A stretch of 37,575 nucleotides of DNA from JBCAWW01 sp039024315 (GTDB taxonomy: Bacteria > Bacteroidota > Bacteroidia > J057). This document shows, one piece after another, positions 1-8,951 of the stretch (the stretch's first letter is position 1; each line of letters starts with the position of its first letter). The stretch is taken from the NCBI GenBank assembly GCA_039024315.1, contig JBCCQN010000065.1, positions 1 to 37,575 of the forward strand, written 5' to 3'. The notes under the pieces were generated by a model that was not told the origin of the DNA, searched no databases, and saw only the letters and a list, made by a program, of their open reading frames with translations. The translations under genes and the position numbers were made by a program.

Positions 1-1263
1 CATCAAGATGGCGTAGATGGGTTGGTTACCATAAGCATACTTAACGATGGGGCCCCCGATGATGCCATTGACAATTTGCGGTCCGGTGATGAAGAAATTA
101 AAAATCCCCATGTAAATACCCATCTTGCCTCCTGGGATAGATCCTGCCAAGATTGCATAGGGCATCGCTAAAATACTGGCCCAAGCGATCCCAATGCCCA
201 GCATAGAAAGGATCATCCAATCAGCATCATTGATAAAATACACTGAAATCAAGCCTAGGCCACCTGCAATCAAACCAATCGCATGGGTGCGTTTGCGACC
301 TACTTTCAAAGCAATAGCGGGGAGCAACAAGGCTACAAAAGTGGCAAAAAGGTTATACCAGCCAAATAAGAAGCCCACGTCCTGACCCGCTTGTTGGAAG
401 TTAGGATCTGCAGTATCGTTTGGTGCTAAGCCATACAAATGAGTGGCTAATGCCGGCGTCATAAAAACCCACATCGAAAAGAGGGCAAACCACGAAAGAA
501 ACTGTACCAAACCTAGCTGACGCATGGTTTGGGGCATATTGCCAAAATCTCTGAGGATTTGTCCCAGACCGGCGCTTTCTTCCTCATGAGCTTCCTCTGG
601 ATGGTATTGCTTGTATTCCTCAGGCGGATATTCCCTAGTAGTGAGGATCGTGTATAAGATGGTCGTGATAAAAAAGGCTGCACCTACGTAGAAGGCGAGA
701 AACAAATAGCCATAATTACCATACTGATCGGTCTCTTGACCGAGACTAAACCATTCGTCGAGGATATAGGGCAACCAAGAACCAATCACTGCCCCTAAAC
801 CTATCAAACAGGTCTGAACTGAAAAACCTAGTGTTCTTTGTTCCGAAGGCAACATATCTGCTACTAAAGCTCTAAAGGGTTCCATGGCTACGTTAATGGA
901 AGCATCCATGATCATCAACATACCCGCGCCTACCCAAAGGGCTGGGAGGAAAGCGGTTAAGGCACCACTATTGGGCAGTAGTACCAAGGCGAGAGAAGCC
1001 AATATAGCCCCAGTCAAAAAATAAGGCTTTCTACGGCCCAAACGATTCCAAGTGCGATCGCTATAATGGCCGATAATAGGTTGTACGATCATACCAGTAA
1101 CTGGAGCCACCAACCAGAACCAAGAGAGGTGTTCGACATCAGCCCCAAAAGACTGGAGAATACGGCTAGCATTGGCATTTTGCAGACCAAAGCCGATCTG
1201 GATCCCCATGAAGCCAAAGCTCATGTTCCAAATCTGCCAAAACGTAAGACGTGGTTTTTTCAT
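1..1263 (-). CDS. MFS sugar permease, SLC45/GPH-like (3' end missing)
   Basis: Inner-membrane symporter of the major facilitator superfamily, probably importing maltose, sucrose or a related oligosaccharide. The frame is open from the ATG at 1263 to the window edge, giving 421 residues without a stop, so the C-terminus lies outside. The start MKKPRLTFWQIWNMSFGF and the loop 2-3 motif SDRTWNRLGRRKP (about residues 68-80) are typical of the SLC45/GPH-type branch of MFS. Many hydrophobic helices follow, with a charged cytoplasmic loop (about 210-235, rich in E and H) in the middle. The gene diverges from a GH13 amylase at 1508. Family knowledge suggests the amylase makes small sugars outside the inner membrane and this permease takes them up. 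The exact sugar cannot be read from the sequence. Confidence 0.85.
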   Translation of the reverse strand, partial: MKKPRLTFWQIWNMSFGFMGIQIGFGLQNANASRILQSFGADVEHLSWFWLVAPVTGMIVQPIIGHYSDRTWNRLGRRKPYFLTGAILASLALVLLPNSGALTAFLPALWVGAGMLMIMDASINVAMEPFRALVADMLPSEQRTLGFSVQTCLIGLGAVIGSWLPYILDEWFSLGQETDQYGNYGYLFLAFYVGAAFFITTILYTILTTREYPPEEYKQYHPEEAHEEESAGLGQILRDFGNMPQTMRQLGLVQFLSWFALFSMWVFMTPALATHLYGLAPNDTADPNFQQAGQDVGFLFGWYNLFATFVALLLPAIALKVGRKRTHAIGLIAGGLGLISVYFINDADWMILSMLGIGIAWASILAMPYAILAGSIPGGKMGIYMGIFNFFITGPQIVNGIIGGPIVKYAYGNQPIYAILM

Positions 1264-1270
1264 ATTTCCG

Positions 1271-1394
1271 AATAGTAGTAAAGTAGTAAGTAGAGAGTAG
1301 TTAGTACAGAGTATTAAGTAAGTGGATAACCTTAGAATAAATTCTAAATATTAGCTACTAAATACTTAATACTCTCTACTTAATACTATCTACT
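1271..1394. repeat. Large imperfect inverted repeat, TAGTA-rich, between divergent genes
   Basis: The centre is a perfect 7-bp inverted repeat, TTAGAAT-AA-ATTCTAA (1332-1347). Outside it, GAGTATTAAGTA (1309-1320) pairs exactly with TACTTAATACTC (1363-1374). The outer arms are built of repeated AGTAGAGAGTA/TACTCTCTACT-type units (1271-1310 and 1371-1394). Almost all the rest of the 244-bp gap between the MFS and amylase genes is unremarkable. A TAGATTTG at 1408-1415 fits the Bacteroidota -7 consensus TAnnTTTG for the amylase, but no clear -33 TTG sits upstream of it. The repeat could be a cruciform-forming intergenic repeat family or a shared regulatory region. Confidence 0.75.
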
Positions 1395-1507
1395 CCCTCA
1401 ACATATATAGATTTGCCAATACCCAAAAGCTTTTCCGGTGTCTTTCCATCAAATGGTACCTTTGATCGCTGAGAAAAGCGTAAATTCAAAGCCCAAAATC
1501 AAATTCT

Positions 1508-2905
1508 ATGGATAAAATATCATCTTTTGCTTTGATGATGATGCTCATATTGATGAGCTGTGCTGATGAACGAACACAAACTGAGACGCATACTGAAACC
1601 ACTGCTGAAGTGGCGCAAACTGCCGCCAAGCCCAATGGCTTATTGGCTAATCCGGAGTGGAGCAAGGATGCAGTGATTTATGAGGTCAATATTCGTCAAT
1701 ATACCGAAGAGGGTACTTTCAACGCCTTCGCCGAACGCTTAGCCGAATTACAGCGCCTTGGGGTAGATATCCTATGGCTGATGCCAGTCCAGCCGATCGG
1801 TAAGCAAAACCGTAAGGGCAGCCTTGGTAGCTATTATTCGATTCAAGATTATACGGCGGTCAATCCGGAGTTTGGCACTTTGGACGATTTGAATTCATTA
1901 GTAGCCAAAGCACATGAGATGGGTTTCAAAGTGATTTTGGATTGGGTGGCCAACCACACCGCTTGGGACCATGTTTGGACCCAAAGCCACAAAGATTGGT
2001 ATACTTTAGACGCTGCTGGCAATTTTCAAGCACCCGTAGAGGATTGGTCGGATGTGATCGATCTTAATTATGAGCAGCCCGCTTTGCGGAACGCTATGAT
2101 CGATGCCATGCAATTTTGGATTGATGAAACTGATATTGATGGCTTTCGCTGCGATGTGGCCAATATGGTGCCCTTAGACTTTTGGGAAACTGCCCGAGCC
2201 AAACTCAATGAGAGCAAGGAGATTTTTATGCTGGGCGAGATGAGTGAGCCTGCATATCATACTGTCTTTGAGATGTCCTATACTTGGGAGCTGCATCATG
2301 CCTTCAACGAAGTGGCTAAAGGCACAAAAAACGCCTACGATTTGCGTGAGCTTATCCAAAGCGAACTAGATAGCTTTCCCACAGGCGCCTATCGCATGCT
2401 CTTTACTTCCAATCATGATGAGAATTCTTGGCAAGGTACCGCTCAAGAACGCCTCGGCGGAGCCGCCGAAAGCTTTGCGGTGATGACTTATATGCTGCCA
2501 GGTATGCCATTGATCTACGGAGGACAAGAGGGCGGCCTAGACAAGAGATTGGCGTTCTTTGAAAAAGACCCGATCCAATGGAGGGCTAGTCGCATGCGGA
2601 GAATCTATACCATCCTCAATGAGCTTAAAGAGACCGAAGCCGCGCTTTGGCAAGGGCCCTACCAAGGCAGCTTCCAGTTTGTACAGACGACCAATGACGC
2701 TTTGATGCTAGTTTTTGTGCGCAAGCAAGGCGATAGTGAAGTGGCAGTGCTATTCAATCTTTCTCCCGCGGCCCAAGAAGTGCAGATGATGGGTAAGGAG
2801 ATTGAAGGGGTTTATGTTAATGCTTTTACCGGTCAAAATGTGCAAATGGTACCCGGTGTGATTCAAACATTTGAACCTTGGGGATATGGCGTGCTGGTGA
2901 AATAA
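1508..2905 (+). CDS. GH13 alpha-amylase family lipoprotein
   Basis: Secreted glycoside hydrolase acting on alpha-1,4-glucans or maltodextrins. The N-terminus is a lipoprotein signal with lipobox LMSC (Cys18), followed by a Thr/Glu-rich linker to about residue 45, so the enzyme is lipid-anchored in the envelope. The GH13 barrel is complete: region I DWVANH (145-150), nucleophile Asp216 in GFRCD, acid/base Glu244 in MLGEMSE, and Asp304 in the NHD motif. A short beta-sandwich domain ends the protein, a compact layout for GH13 at 465 aa. It is divergent from the MFS permease at 1263, which supports a maltodextrin role. Substrate and product size are inferred. A copy of the GCGTTC hairpin repeat lies within the gene at 2079-2094. 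Confidence 0.9.
   Translation: MDKISSFALMMMLILMSCADERTQTETHTETTAEVAQTAAKPNGLLANPEWSKDAVIYEVNIRQYTEEGTFNAFAERLAELQRLGVDILWLMPVQPIGKQNRKGSLGSYYSIQDYTAVNPEFGTLDDLNSLVAKAHEMGFKVILDWVANHTAWDHVWTQSHKDWYTLDAAGNFQAPVEDWSDVIDLNYEQPALRNAMIDAMQFWIDETDIDGFRCDVANMVPLDFWETARAKLNESKEIFMLGEMSEPAYHTVFEMSYTWELHHAFNEVAKGTKNAYDLRELIQSELDSFPTGAYRMLFTSNHDENSWQGTAQERLGGAAESFAVMTYMLPGMPLIYGGQEGGLDKRLAFFEKDPIQWRASRMRRIYTILNELKETEAALWQGPYQGSFQFVQTTNDALMLVFVRKQGDSEVAVLFNLSPAAQEVQMMGKEIEGVYVNAFTGQNVQMVPGVIQTFEPWGYGVLVK
2079..2094 (-). repeat. GCGTTC hairpin repeat, CGC/GCG stem, AAA loop (in amylase)
   Basis: The minus strand reads GCGTTCCGC-AAA-GCGG. On the coding strand it gives ALRNA. It lies between the conserved regions I and II of the GH13 barrel. 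Confidence 0.6.
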
Positions 2906-2937
2906 AGCGTATATTAGTAGTGTAGCAAGCGTGCAGG

Positions 2938-3882
2938 ATGTTTATAGACTATTACGAAGTATTGGGGGTTAGTTCGAAGGCCAGTCTTGATGAGATTAAG
3001 CTTGCCTACCGAGAACTTGCCTTACAATTTCATCCAGACTCTAATCCTGATAACCAAGACGCACACGAACGTTTCATCGCGATTGGGGAAGCTTACAAAA
3101 TTTTGAGCGACCCTGTCGAACGCAAGAAATTTCACCACCGCTATCTCACCAAAACTGCCCCATCCATCAAGCCGGAGATATCTTCCTATGATATTACGCG
3201 GATGAAACGAGCGGCTCGCTATCCGCGAGGACGCTACAATCAACGGATACGGTATCGAGGCCGCACCTATCAAGGACCAACTAAAGCTGGGGCAGACGCT
3301 AAAAAGAAAAAGCAAGGTCCTAAACGACCTGAAGGCGCGGTCATGCAGGACATCTTTAGCGATAAATATCGTGAGGAAATCAAGCATCGACGCTACGAAG
3401 ACGCCCTTGCCTATAATTGGTACTCCAAAGTGATGATTGGTTTTACCTGCGTGGCCTTGGCATTTAGCTTAGTGCTATTGTTGGACTACTATTTGCCCTC
3501 TAGTCAAGAAGTAGGCAAAGTGGTTTCGCAAAGCGCTATCGCTTGGTCATTTTCTGCGCCAGGCATCGTCAAGATCAATACACCAGAAACTCAATTTACC
3601 ATCGGCAGAAGTTACGCCAACTACTTGTTGGAAGGCAAAAGGGTAACCATCGATAAAACTTTCTTTGCCAAAGTGCCGATCAGGGTAGAGACTGACTATT
3701 ATGGACAGCCGATCAAAATTGAAACTTGGGATAGTATTTATGGCGGCTTTAGCTTTTTCTTGGTATATCTGCTTTTGATCTTGTGTCTGGGGACCCTGTA
3801 CTACCGAAAATACGATGTACTTGTATCTTATGCCGGTACTTCAATTATATTACTGTCATTGATCATGATCAGCATGCTCTAA
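2938..3882 (+). CDS. J-domain membrane protein
   Basis: A DnaJ-type co-chaperone domain occupies residues 4-70, with the HPD motif at 32-34 that is needed to stimulate DnaK/Hsp70. There is no G/F region, zinc finger or DnaJ C-terminal domain. A very basic stretch (about 88-132, rich in R and K) comes next, then a transmembrane helix at about 164-183 and two more near the C-terminus (about 270-290 and 297-314). An extracytoplasmic region of about 85 residues lies between the first and second helices. This topology would tether DnaK activity to the inner membrane. The next gene, 22 bp downstream, has the same design. I recognise no domain beyond the J domain, and the client is unknown. Confidence 0.8.
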   Translation: MFIDYYEVLGVSSKASLDEIKLAYRELALQFHPDSNPDNQDAHERFIAIGEAYKILSDPVERKKFHHRYLTKTAPSIKPEISSYDITRMKRAARYPRGRYNQRIRYRGRTYQGPTKAGADAKKKKQGPKRPEGAVMQDIFSDKYREEIKHRRYEDALAYNWYSKVMIGFTCVALAFSLVLLLDYYLPSSQEVGKVVSQSAIAWSFSAPGIVKINTPETQFTIGRSYANYLLEGKRVTIDKTFFAKVPIRVETDYYGQPIKIETWDSIYGGFSFFLVYLLLILCLGTLYYRKYDVLVSYAGTSIILLSLIMISML

Positions 3883-3904
3883 AACGGCAAAAACTGCGAA
3901 CACA

Positions 3905-4846
3905 TTGCAATTTATTGACTTGTATCAAATCTTAGCTGTGAGCCGGCATGCCGACGCCGAGACCATTAAGCGCTCCTATCGCAGCTTAGCCCGCCAACTC
4001 CACCCTGATACAAGTAAGCATCCAGAGGCAAAAACCCATTTTCAAATCCTCAATGATGCCTACCAAATCCTCAATGATCCGCTCCGTCGCCGTTTATACA
4101 ATCTGCAGTATGATCGCTACCAAGCTTGGCTAAAGCAAAGAGAGGAAGCGATTGCCGCGCAAAAAGCTTATGCCGAGGCCCAAAGTACGTCTAGCAAGAG
4201 ACGAAAAGATAAGGCTGCTACTGCTCCGCCTCCACCACCTCCTCCGCCACCCTTTGGCCAAAAGCAAGCTCAGAGTGATCCAAGGACCCAGGCTTACCAA
4301 CGTACTAGCTCAGCTGAGCCTTATGTATCCATGGCTCAGGTGAGACAAAAGCAATTTTTCCGCTATATCCCCACAGTTCGTACCATTGCCATTGTGATCT
4401 GGTTTTTTGTAGGGCTACAAGCGCTAGACTTGTTATTTACAGAGGTGATGGAGATCGAAAAAGTACAAGCTGCAGAAATCAAAGGGGGACACTGGACGGG
4501 CGTTTTCCAACGAGTAGAGACCTCCGCGCGAGAATTTCGAGAAGACGTTTACGGTTATGTCGATCTCGAACCAGGCGATCTCTTGCAATTTGAAGAAACT
4601 TGGCTCATGCACCGTGAAACGGAGTTTATGCTCATCTACACCGCTCACGAACGTAAGGAGAAGCGTATGGGACAATTGTTTACCAACCGAATCTTCTATC
4701 CCTTTTATGTGATCAATTTCATCCTGCTCGCTAGTGCCTTTGCCGGCTTCTTTTTACCAGACAACTTCGCAGAGCTGCGCTTTAAGTTTGGCTTGGCCTG
4801 TATATTTTTTACCGTCCTCAGTATTGCGGTCAATCTGGTATTCTGA
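3905..4846 (+). CDS. J-domain membrane protein, second of a pair
   Basis: An N-terminal J domain with HPD at residues 33-35 is followed by a charged linker holding a run of nine prolines (about residues 101-115). One transmembrane helix follows (about 155-178), then an extracytoplasmic stretch and two C-terminal helices. Start: no ATG precedes the J domain in frame, and the TTG at 3905 gives MQFIDLYQILAV, which aligns with MFIDYYEVLGV of the upstream gene, so TTG is chosen. The two genes are 22 bp apart and look like an old duplication that kept topology but diverged in sequence. The 3' end overlaps the convergent ABC/M1 gene by 17 bp (4830-4846). Confidence 0.75.
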   Translation: MQFIDLYQILAVSRHADAETIKRSYRSLARQLHPDTSKHPEAKTHFQILNDAYQILNDPLRRRLYNLQYDRYQAWLKQREEAIAAQKAYAEAQSTSSKRRKDKAATAPPPPPPPPPFGQKQAQSDPRTQAYQRTSSAEPYVSMAQVRQKQFFRYIPTVRTIAIVIWFFVGLQALDLLFTEVMEIEKVQAAEIKGGHWTGVFQRVETSAREFREDVYGYVDLEPGDLLQFEETWLMHRETEFMLIYTAHERKEKRMGQLFTNRIFYPFYVINFILLASAFAGFFLPDNFAELRFKFGLACIFFTVLSIAVNLVF

Positions 4847-7800
4847 GAATCAGTTTTTGCGCTACATCCTCTACACAAACATCCTCTATCCATTGTCTGA
4901 TCAGGCTGTGATGCTCTTGCGGGCTATGCGCCAAAATCACCTCCAGTAAGTCTTGACTGGTGGCCGGAGTCTGAGGGTAAGCATGCTTTTGTAAAAGTTT
5001 GGCGAGGGCTTCATTTAGCCTTTCTTCACCGATTAAATGCTGAATCGCATAGAGCACTACCGCCCCTTTTTGATAGGCTACAAAGGCTTGGTCTGGGCTT
5101 ACCATTAGCAGGGAACGCTCCTCACTAAAACCACGATTTTGGAAGTATAAGTCTGCTTCGACCTTTAGCGCTTTTTGGGTTTCGGCTTCGCCGAACGCTT
5201 CTTTGTAAAGCATATAAGCCGTGTATTGGGCGAGGCTTTCTGTCAAGAAGGTCGCTCCTTCCCGATAACTCGGTCTCAATTGCCCACCCCACCATTGATG
5301 AGCGATTTCATGCGCCATCATCAAAAAGACTCGATTGGGCCCGTCTGCATCGTTCGGATCTGCATACCAGCCTTGACTCTCACGAATAAACATACTGTTG
5401 GGATAGGCGGTGGCGGCAAAGCCTTCGGTGAAATCGGATACTTCTACTATCGTCAGTTCCTCAAAAGGATAGGCTGCAAAAGCCCTCTCGCAATAAGCGA
5501 TCGTTTGCTGGCTAGCCGTCATCATATTGTCAAGCTGAGATTGATGTCTTGGATCATAGAGGATGCGGTACTTAACTCCCGCCAAGGAGTCTAAGCGTTC
5601 CGCGAAGCGGCCTGAACTAAGGGCAAAACGAAATGGCATGGGTCGATCCGCCCTATAATGAAAATATGCTCTTCCTGCTTCTTGCCAACTGTGCAAAAGC
5701 CTACCGGGACTGAATGCTTTTTGGTCAACTTCTGTCGAGATAGTGGCTTCCCATTGGATAAAGTTTTGATAGGGAAAGCGTGGAGGAGGAGCGGCTAGTT
5801 GAGGGATCTGATCTTTGCTCCCAAGACCCAGGAGTTTGCGTTCTTCCTCATTGTTTAAGCCCCAGTCCGCCTGATAACCAAACAATGGGAAGTAGCGACT
5901 GATCCTCATAAAACTGCCATTACCCACAATGGCGTTGAAGGGGGTAAGTTCTCCGAAGGGCGACCAAGAAGCATGAAACCGACTAAATAAAGCTCGATTT
6001 TCATTTGGCGCTATCGCTGGAGCAAAAGCTATTTGATACATCCCCATTTCTGGATCTGATTGTAAGATTTTTACCCCTTCTCCCCAAAGACTGTCCAAGA
6101 CGGCTACTTGATGTAAGGCAACCCAAGCTTGGGTGATGACACTATCGTAGGGATTACAAAGTTCGTAGCGACTACTTACCTCATAGGTTTGTAATAAAGG
6201 ATATAAATCTATTTCCGCCTGTATCTGTTCAATATGGGGCATTTTTTGTTGGGCGAGAGGAGAGTAGGTCTGTTCATATTTTAGCTGCCAAGCTATTTTG
6301 GCCTCCCTGCGGGGAACAGTATGTCGAATCTCTGATAAGAAGCCCATAAGCGACATACTTAAGAGTAGGCCTACTCCACTGAATAAAATCCATTTTTGTA
6401 AATTTCTTCTTTTTCCTTTTATAAAGCGCGTTTTCCAAGCTTGCATCAAACCCCTCGGCCACCAAAAAAGGGTACAGGCAGCTAGGAATACGCTAATGCT
6501 CAAGGCATAAAGCATCCGCCAGTGATAATGCTCTACAAAAACTCCGTACCCATTTAGTTCTGAATAAGTTCTTTGGATCACTTGTAGATATTGGACCAAC
6601 AAATGGTCTAGACCAAAGAAGCGGACAAGACTAGAGCTAGCGACCAGCAAGAAGATGCCGCTCAAAAACAAGCCCATGATCCGATTTGGCACGATTGCTT
6701 GGACGAAAATCACCAATACGCTACTGAAAATAAGCGCTAAGCCTAGGTAATAAAAAAGTCCCAGATAGGGTATGATCTCAATCTCAAAGTTCGCTTTACT
6801 CAATTGTCTGCCAACAGCTAAGAACAAAGAAAGGCCAAGCATACTCAAGGGTATTTGTATACAGGTCAAGAGTTTGGCTAGATATTGCCAAGCATTGGTG
6901 GTAGGGCTGCTATCTACAATGACAGCAAAGCCTAGCTTGCGGTCTCTCCATAGTATTTGATTGCTGAAGATCAATAGGCCGAGAATAGCAAAAAAAGGTA
7001 ATGCACTGGCGATATTATTAGCAAAGATTCCGCTGAGTGCTTCGCTGTCTTCCATACGGCTACCGCCACGGATTGCATTGTAGGTTTCCACCCCCATTAC
7101 AAAAGTCCAGAGGATAAGGAAGATACGCCATGGCCAAGCAAGCCATAACAAGCGTGTTTCTAATTTAAAGACAGACCAGAAGACCTGAAATCTACTTGTG
7201 GGGATAATACTTTGGGGTTTTTGCCATTTGTTTGGCGAAAGTGGGCTTTCCTTTTCGCTTAGATCGGGGCTCCTATTTCCTTTGTTTTGAGATAATCTAA
7301 AGCGGTACCGCCAACAGCAAATCAAGCTTATAAGCAGGGAGAGACCTAGCCAAAGGAGGCGATTGTGTAGGAGATTGCCACTGAAACTAAGAGAGAGTGC
7401 ATTGCGCTCGGCTAGAGTCCAAAGGCGCGTTTGTTCAATCAAAGCGGACAAAGCAAAAGGGTCTAGTTTAGCAGCAAACTGGATTTCTTCTGGAGTAGGA
7501 GGGGAGGGACTAGCCAACCAAGGAGCTTTCAAAAACATAGCTCCAATCATGTAAAAAATGTACAATCCCAACCCTCCTAGGTAAGTGATGATACGATTGC
7601 GACTGATTACTGCTGTGCTAAAAGTTAATAAGCTGACAATCAGTAGATTTGGGATTGCTATATAAAGTAAGGGAAAGCTGTAAGTACTTAGGTTAAATTC
7701 TAGTAATGCTTCTCCCATCAATTGCAGATTGATCAGGGCTAGAGCCATGCCTAGAAATAAGGCCATATAAGCCAAAATCACTGCCACGCATATCCCACTC

Positions 7801-8105
7801 AAACGGCTAAGGAGTAATGGCCATTTCTTCACGCTAGTGCTAAAAATAAAGCTTTCCATTTGGGATTCTTTATCCCGCAGGAGCGCATTAGCTGACAGAA
7901 GACTGGCCGCAAAGATGCCCCCCAAGCTAAGTAAGGACATAATGTTGGCGATCACATAAGGCGAATTTGGGGCAATGTTAGGGACGCGATAGCTCATGGC
8001 GCTCAAAGCGAAGCCAAATGCTGCAAAACCTAAGACTAGGCCCAAAAACAACCAGTTTCGGGTCTGATAGCGAATTTCAAAGCGGAGAAGTGATCCAAAC
8101 ATCAT
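4830..8105 (-). CDS. ABC-2 type permease fused to M1-family metallopeptidase
   Basis: This protein of 1091 aa has two parts. Roughly residues 1-575 hold about a dozen hydrophobic helices in two sets, as in ABC-2 exporter permeases. From about 600 to the end it is an M1 (gluzincin) peptidase. The zinc site is HEIAH at 932-936, with the third ligand probably Glu956 in FLTESLAQY. The HEXXH-to-Glu spacing is one residue longer than in classical aminopeptidase N, and no GAMEN motif is visible; I recall both as normal for the Bacteroidota fusion family. Such fusions usually sit beside an ABC ATPase gene, but the upstream neighbour here is a DJ-1 protein. Two hairpin repeats lie in the peptidase half, at 5183-5198 and 5595-5610. 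The start is ATG-ATG, with GGAGA just upstream. Confidence 0.88.
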   Translation of the reverse strand: MMFGSLLRFEIRYQTRNWLFLGLVLGFAAFGFALSAMSYRVPNIAPNSPYVIANIMSLLSLGGIFAASLLSANALLRDKESQMESFIFSTSVKKWPLLLSRLSGICVAVILAYMALFLGMALALINLQLMGEALLEFNLSTYSFPLLYIAIPNLLIVSLLTFSTAVISRNRIITYLGGLGLYIFYMIGAMFLKAPWLASPSPPTPEEIQFAAKLDPFALSALIEQTRLWTLAERNALSLSFSGNLLHNRLLWLGLSLLISLICCWRYRFRLSQNKGNRSPDLSEKESPLSPNKWQKPQSIIPTSRFQVFWSVFKLETRLLWLAWPWRIFLILWTFVMGVETYNAIRGGSRMEDSEALSGIFANNIASALPFFAILGLLIFSNQILWRDRKLGFAVIVDSSPTTNAWQYLAKLLTCIQIPLSMLGLSLFLAVGRQLSKANFEIEIIPYLGLFYYLGLALIFSSVLVIFVQAIVPNRIMGLFLSGIFLLVASSSLVRFFGLDHLLVQYLQVIQRTYSELNGYGVFVEHYHWRMLYALSISVFLAACTLFWWPRGLMQAWKTRFIKGKRRNLQKWILFSGVGLLLSMSLMGFLSEIRHTVPRREAKIAWQLKYEQTYSPLAQQKMPHIEQIQAEIDLYPLLQTYEVSSRYELCNPYDSVITQAWVALHQVAVLDSLWGEGVKILQSDPEMGMYQIAFAPAIAPNENRALFSRFHASWSPFGELTPFNAIVGNGSFMRISRYFPLFGYQADWGLNNEEERKLLGLGSKDQIPQLAAPPPRFPYQNFIQWEATISTEVDQKAFSPGRLLHSWQEAGRAYFHYRADRPMPFRFALSSGRFAERLDSLAGVKYRILYDPRHQSQLDNMMTASQQTIAYCERAFAAYPFEELTIVEVSDFTEGFAATAYPNSMFIRESQGWYADPNDADGPNRVFLMMAHEIAHQWWGGQLRPSYREGATFLTESLAQYTAYMLYKEAFGEAETQKALKVEADLYFQNRGFSEERSLLMVSPDQAFVAYQKGAVVLYAIQHLIGEERLNEALAKLLQKHAYPQTPATSQDLLEVILAHSPQEHHSLIRQWIEDVCVEDVAQKLILRIPD
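5183..5198 (-). repeat. GCGTTC hairpin repeat, GGC/GCC stem, GAA loop (in M1 gene)
   Basis: On the minus strand the sequence is GCGTTCGGC-GAA-GCCG. It is in frame and encodes AFGEAE of the peptidase. The stem differs from the CGC/GCG form at both outer positions yet still pairs. Confidence 0.6.
5595..5610 (+). repeat. GCGTTC hairpin repeat, CGC/GCG stem, GAA loop (in M1 gene)
   Basis: The plus strand reads GCGTTCCGC-GAA-GCGG. It contains the GCGAAGC mini-hairpin core. On the coding (minus) strand it contributes GRFAERL to the peptidase. Confidence 0.65.
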
Positions 8106-8154
8106 GTCTCCAAGAAATCACTCGCTTTGCTTTGATGCTTATTTATGTGACCAA

Positions 8155-8170
8155 ACGTTCCCTGCAAGGG
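8155..8170 (+). repeat. GCGTTC-type hairpin repeat, CCT/AGG stem, GCA loop
   Basis: The sequence is ACGTTCCCT-GCA-AGGG, with the first base of the constant part changed. It lies in the 82-bp gap downstream of the DJ-1 gene and upstream of the ABC/M1 gene, so it may act as a weak transcription barrier. Confidence 0.45.
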
Positions 8171-8187
8171 ACCAAAAAGCAAATAAT

Positions 8188-8910
8188 TTAGTTTGCAATA
8201 ATGCGATGGGGGACCTTGCTTAGGTCCCAATCAATCACCATGCCGCGCCCGACGCCCGCAACGGTTTTGCTACCGTAGAGATGTTCAACCAAATACATCG
8301 CTGGCTCAAAAGACTTTGCCCCGCCGGCACTAGTGATAAATTTACCATCATGCACAAATAGGAGATCACTCAATACTTCCAGCTGCGGGAAGCGTTCTTT
8401 ATAGGCGGGTATATCGGAAGGGAAAGTAGTCGAAACAGATCCATCTAGTAAACCCGCTTCTGCCAAAACAAAGGCTCCATCACAAAGGGAAAGCACATAA
8501 GCGGCATCTTTAGCTGTTTTTCGTACGAATTCCAGCATTTCTAGATCTTCCAAATCGGTATTCAGATGATGCTCAGCACTCGGAACCACTAGGACATCTA
8601 TTTTGGGATACTCTTGGGTACGATAGCTGTAATCAGGCATAAATTGTAAGCCCTCAAAGGTCTGGATCATGCCACTGTCTTTGGCGATAGTAAACACTTC
8701 CATGCCCAAGCTGTCGTGAAAAATGGTATGATGAAAAATGTCCATAGGAGCCGTTAATTCAGTGTTGTAAACGCCTTCCATTACCAAAAATCCCACTTGT
8801 AATACTTTGTCAGGACGAACGAATTCTGCCATTTCCTGCTTGGCTTGGGGAGTAGTACAGCTTAGCAAGCCTATACTCAGGGCAAGGCAAAAGATTGGGT
8901 AGTTTCTCAT
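8188..8910 (-). CDS. DJ-1/PfpI family lipoprotein
   Basis: Class-I glutamine-amidotransferase-like fold of the DJ-1/PfpI superfamily. The nucleophile elbow is LSLCDGAF with Cys143, and Glu51 in NTELTAPMDIF matches the conserved acidic partner of that cysteine. The chosen start is the ATG at 8910, because it gives an ideal lipoprotein signal (MRNYPIFCLALSIGLLSC, lipid Cys18). A TTG 42 bp upstream stays in frame but would bury the signal. An exported, lipidated DJ-1 protein is less usual than the cytosolic ones. The sequence resembles the ligand-sensing half of GATase1-AraC regulators, with no HTH present. Enzymatic role (glyoxalase, hydratase or protease) cannot be decided. It is divergent from the vWA gene at 9004. 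Confidence 0.8.
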   Translation of the reverse strand: MRNYPIFCLALSIGLLSCTTPQAKQEMAEFVRPDKVLQVGFLVMEGVYNTELTAPMDIFHHTIFHDSLGMEVFTIAKDSGMIQTFEGLQFMPDYSYRTQEYPKIDVLVVPSAEHHLNTDLEDLEMLEFVRKTAKDAAYVLSLCDGAFVLAEAGLLDGSVSTTFPSDIPAYKERFPQLEVLSDLLFVHDGKFITSAGGAKSFEPAMYLVEHLYGSKTVAGVGRGMVIDWDLSKVPHRIIAN

Positions 8911-8951
8911 AGCTGGGTAAGCTACAGCTTTCTGGCCAAATGAAATAGTCA

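Noticed and set aside
1054..1061. GCGATCGC octamer (HIP1 of cyanobacteria)
   Set aside because: I noticed only one copy, and the other marks of a cyanobacterial genome are absent.
1723..1738. GCGTTCGGC-GAA-GGCG in the amylase gene as a repeat copy
   Set aside because: The arms do not pair (GGC against GGC), so it is left out of the family count.
2453..2469. TCGGCGG-CTC-CGCCGA hairpin in the amylase gene (minus strand)
   Set aside because: It has a similar stem and three-base loop but lacks the GCGTTC tag; not assigned to the family.
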